A stretch of DNA of 7,534 bases, taken from contig JAJPYK010000098.1 of the NCBI GenBank assembly GCA_021205005.1, positions 1-7,534 of the forward strand. Direction: 5' to 3'. The position numbers and the translations under genes were made by a program. Origin of the DNA: Paraprevotella sp. (GTDB lineage: Bacteria; Bacteroidota; Bacteroidia; Bacteroidales; Bacteroidaceae). Under the pieces are notes generated by a model. It searched no databases and was not told the DNA's origin. It worked only from the letters and a program-made list of their open reading frames with translations. Below, one piece after another: positions 6,147-7,534 of the stretch; positions within the stretch are counted from its first letter, which is position 1; each line of letters begins with the position of its first letter.

Positions 6147-6154
6147 TAACTTTG
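6147..6154 (+). promoter_or_regulatory. -7 element directly before the membrane regulator gene
   Basis: TAACTTTG matches TAnnTTTG exactly and ends 6 nt before the ATG at 6161. Transcription would therefore start at or within a few bases of the start codon, implying a leaderless or nearly leaderless mRNA. The -33 position has no good TTTG; the closest is TTTC at 6121-6124 with a long 22-nt spacer. A chance match is possible, since cotranscription with recO would also work. Confidence 0.45.
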
Positions 6155-6160
6155 CCTTGT

Positions 6161-7258
6161 ATGCAGACATTTATTCTTATTACCATAGTCGTAATTGCCA
6201 CGATTCATCTGATGATGGCCACCGTTTTATCCTTATATTCCCGTTATAAAGTGCAATATCTGTCTTTGGCTTGGATTATGGGGATCTTCGGTGCCATGTG
6301 TTGTATTGCGATACCGTTTGTTCCTCTGCTCCGTTTTGACCGCATCGGCTTGCTCCATCCTTTCATGTTGCTGGCGTTGGTCGTGACGTCGTTTCTTCAG
6401 GGTATTTATCCTTTGAGTATTCCCATGCCGGGATATTTGCAGTGGTGGCGGATGTGGAAGTATGCATCTCCGGCCATACTCCTTATTATATTATATGTCG
6501 TAAGCTTGCTGCTGGGCAGCCGACCGGCGATCATCCGTTCTTATGCCGAACTGGCCGATTGTTGGTGGGGCATCGATATGCTGTTCCGTTTGGCGGGTTT
6601 CGGTTTGTCCATCTATTACGTGGTGAACATGCTCCGTTTGCCTCATTTGCTGACCAAGGGAGCCGAGATTCCGCGTTATTTAAAAGGTTATACGACGGTT
6701 ATGGGATTGAATCTCGTGTTTTATGTGGTCGTGACGGCTGTGTTCAATGTCACTTTGCTGATGGTTTATTTCTATTTGTTCTGCGTACTCAATATGTATT
6801 TGTTCTATCGGACGTTGGAAACCATGGCCATTCATCTGCCCAAGCCCGAGATCGTGAAAGTCGATGAGGCGCCGACGGAGGTAGTGATTGTGGAGGCTGA
6901 GCGGGAAGACTTCAACGAAGCCAATCGACGTCGGTTCGAACGGGTGGAATATTTTATGCAGCACGGCTGCGAATGGCAGGACAATACCTTCGGCCGCGAC
7001 CGTTTGTGCGAGGCAACGGGTATCAATCGACACTTGTTGTTGCAGTGCCTGCGCAGCCAGGGGTTCAATAATTGTCACGATTATGTTAATTCTTACCGCA
7101 TCAGCGCCTTGAAGCGAGGGGTGGCGGACGGAACCATTTCCACGGTGAACGATTGTGTGGTGGTCGGTTTCGGCTCGGCCAAAACGGCCCGTACCTGTTT
7201 CGAGCGTATGGAAGGAGAGAAACTTGATGAGTTCCTGAAAAGGCGAGGCGGACGATAA
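6161..7258 (+). CDS. membrane-anchored AraC-type helix-turn-helix regulator
   Basis: The product is 365 residues from ATG 6161; an in-frame TTG at 6143 would add six residues and is less likely. The N-terminal 220 residues are strongly hydrophobic, with about six or seven membrane segments (roughly 4-26, 33-57, 66-87, 102-119, 138-160, 178-200 and 200-218). An acidic linker (228-250) leads to a cytoplasmic domain resembling AraC DNA-binding domains. The first helix-turn-helix is around RLCEATGINRHLLLQCLRSQGF (281-302), with DYVNSYRISAL (307-317) as the linker helix. The second is around TISTVNDCVVVGFGSAKTA (325-343), then a tail ending FERMEGEKLDEFLKRR. The second half is weak: the usual Pro of the terminal GxxPxxY motif is missing. 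I infer a one-component sensor that controls genes from the membrane. No ligand or target is visible, and no sensory domain outside the membrane is large enough to recognise. A hairpin 40 nt after the stop probably ends the transcript. Confidence 0.8.
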   Translation: MQTFILITIVVIATIHLMMATVLSLYSRYKVQYLSLAWIMGIFGAMCCIAIPFVPLLRFDRIGLLHPFMLLALVVTSFLQGIYPLSIPMPGYLQWWRMWKYASPAILLIILYVVSLLLGSRPAIIRSYAELADCWWGIDMLFRLAGFGLSIYYVVNMLRLPHLLTKGAEIPRYLKGYTTVMGLNLVFYVVVTAVFNVTLLMVYFYLFCVLNMYLFYRTLETMAIHLPKPEIVKVDEAPTEVVIVEAEREDFNEANRRRFERVEYFMQHGCEWQDNTFGRDRLCEATGINRHLLLQCLRSQGFNNCHDYVNSYRISALKRGVADGTISTVNDCVVVGFGSAKTARTCFERMEGEKLDEFLKRRGGR

Positions 7259-7299
7259 TGTCTGTCGCGTCGTTGGTTTGTGCCGACTTTGTCTGGCGA

Positions 7300-7348
7300 A
7301 AACGGCCGCCGCATGTCCTTGATATGAAAAGGTATGCGGCGGCCGTTT
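7300..7348. terminator. GC-rich hairpin between convergent genes, likely terminator
   Basis: A 15-bp perfect stem (7300-7314 with 7334-7348) has the GC-rich core CGGCCGCCGC. It can be extended by a G-T pair and by four more pairs (7317-7320 with 7329-7332) around an 8-nt loop. On the plus strand it ends in TTTGT and on the minus strand in TTTTCG, so the T-tracts are short. It lies 40 nt after the regulator stop and about 25 nt after the stop of the minus-strand gene, suiting a shared terminator. Confidence 0.75.
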
Positions 7349-7371
7349 GTAGTATGACCGAAGGCGGTCGG

Positions 7372-7534
7372 TTATTTGTCCGAGAACAAATCCCATTTAT
7401 TTTGAATGCGGTCGAATGAGCCGCTATGCTCATCGTCTATGATCGGGAATTTGTCTTGAGAGGATGCACTGAGCAAATGTTGATACTGTTTCTTTGAGTG
7501 TGTCTGATTGAAGGCACAAAAAAGGGACCTGACC
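7372..7534 (-). CDS. unrecognised protein, C-terminal part (runs off the window)
   Basis: The minus strand is open from the window edge (7534) to a TAA at 7374-7372, giving about 53 residues of a C-terminus. The end reads FDRIQNKWDLFSDK, preceded by DKFPIIDDEHSGS; the first part is basic and polar (THSKKQYQHLL). Composition is protein-like: hydrophilic, with Asp and aromatic residues near the end and a stop just before a terminator hairpin. This supports a real gene converging on the membrane regulator. I do not recognise the family. The start lies outside the window, so size and function cannot be judged. Confidence 0.55.
   Translation of the reverse strand, partial: VRSLFCAFNQTHSKKQYQHLLSASSQDKFPIIDDEHSGSFDRIQNKWDLFSDK

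Noticed and set aside
6680..7396. 238-codon minus-strand open frame opposite the regulator gene
   Set aside because: Antisense to the membrane regulator. Its His/Gln-rich composition is the usual mirror of a coding strand, and it runs across the terminator hairpin.

Overview
The window reads as chromosomal DNA of a Bacteroidota, most likely of the order Bacteroidales. The short 655-residue GyrB ends in a tail that I remember as typical of Bacteroides and its relatives. The clearest promoters carry the Bacteroidota -7 element TAnnTTTG, one of them with a perfect TTTG at -33 and a 19-nt spacer. The start codons I could inspect mostly follow A-rich leaders rather than strong Shine-Dalgarno sequences. 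I cannot name genus or species from the sequence alone.

Layout. Positions 1-236 hold no gene I can defend, but contain a perfect 16-bp inverted repeat. From 1991 down to 237 (minus strand) lies a 584-codon reading frame for a DXS-like thiamine-diphosphate enzyme, cut by one in-frame TAA at codon 346. It is therefore either a pseudogene or two fragments. A small putative lipoprotein diverges from it at 2158-2472. It converges on gyrB (4661-2694, minus), and the two share a long hairpin terminator at 2549-2594. Upstream of gyrB, also on the minus strand, are rpsT (5091-4837) and tRNA-Glu (5192-5118). These two appear to share one strong promoter and end at the hairpin at 4754-4783. recO (5405-6130, plus) diverges from that unit across a stretch of helically phased A- and T-tracts. 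It is followed by a gene for a membrane-anchored AraC-type regulator (6161-7258, plus), whose own -7 element ends only 6 nt before its ATG. A GC-rich hairpin at 7300-7348 separates this gene from the C-terminal end of an unrecognised minus-strand gene that runs off the window (7372-7534).

How the genes relate. gyrB, rpsT, tRNA-Glu and recO are core information-processing genes: supercoiling, small ribosomal subunit, Glu decoding and recombinational repair. The DXS-like gene, the lipoprotein and the membrane regulator look like accessory or lineage-specific neighbours. Apart from tRNA-Glu with rpsT, each gene seems to have its own promoter, so this is mostly a series of single-gene units. The observations most worth a second look are the disrupted DXS-like gene, which also lacks several active-site residues known from E. 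coli DXS, and the possibly leaderless membrane regulator. I found no CRISPR array, insertion sequence, prophage or defence island.
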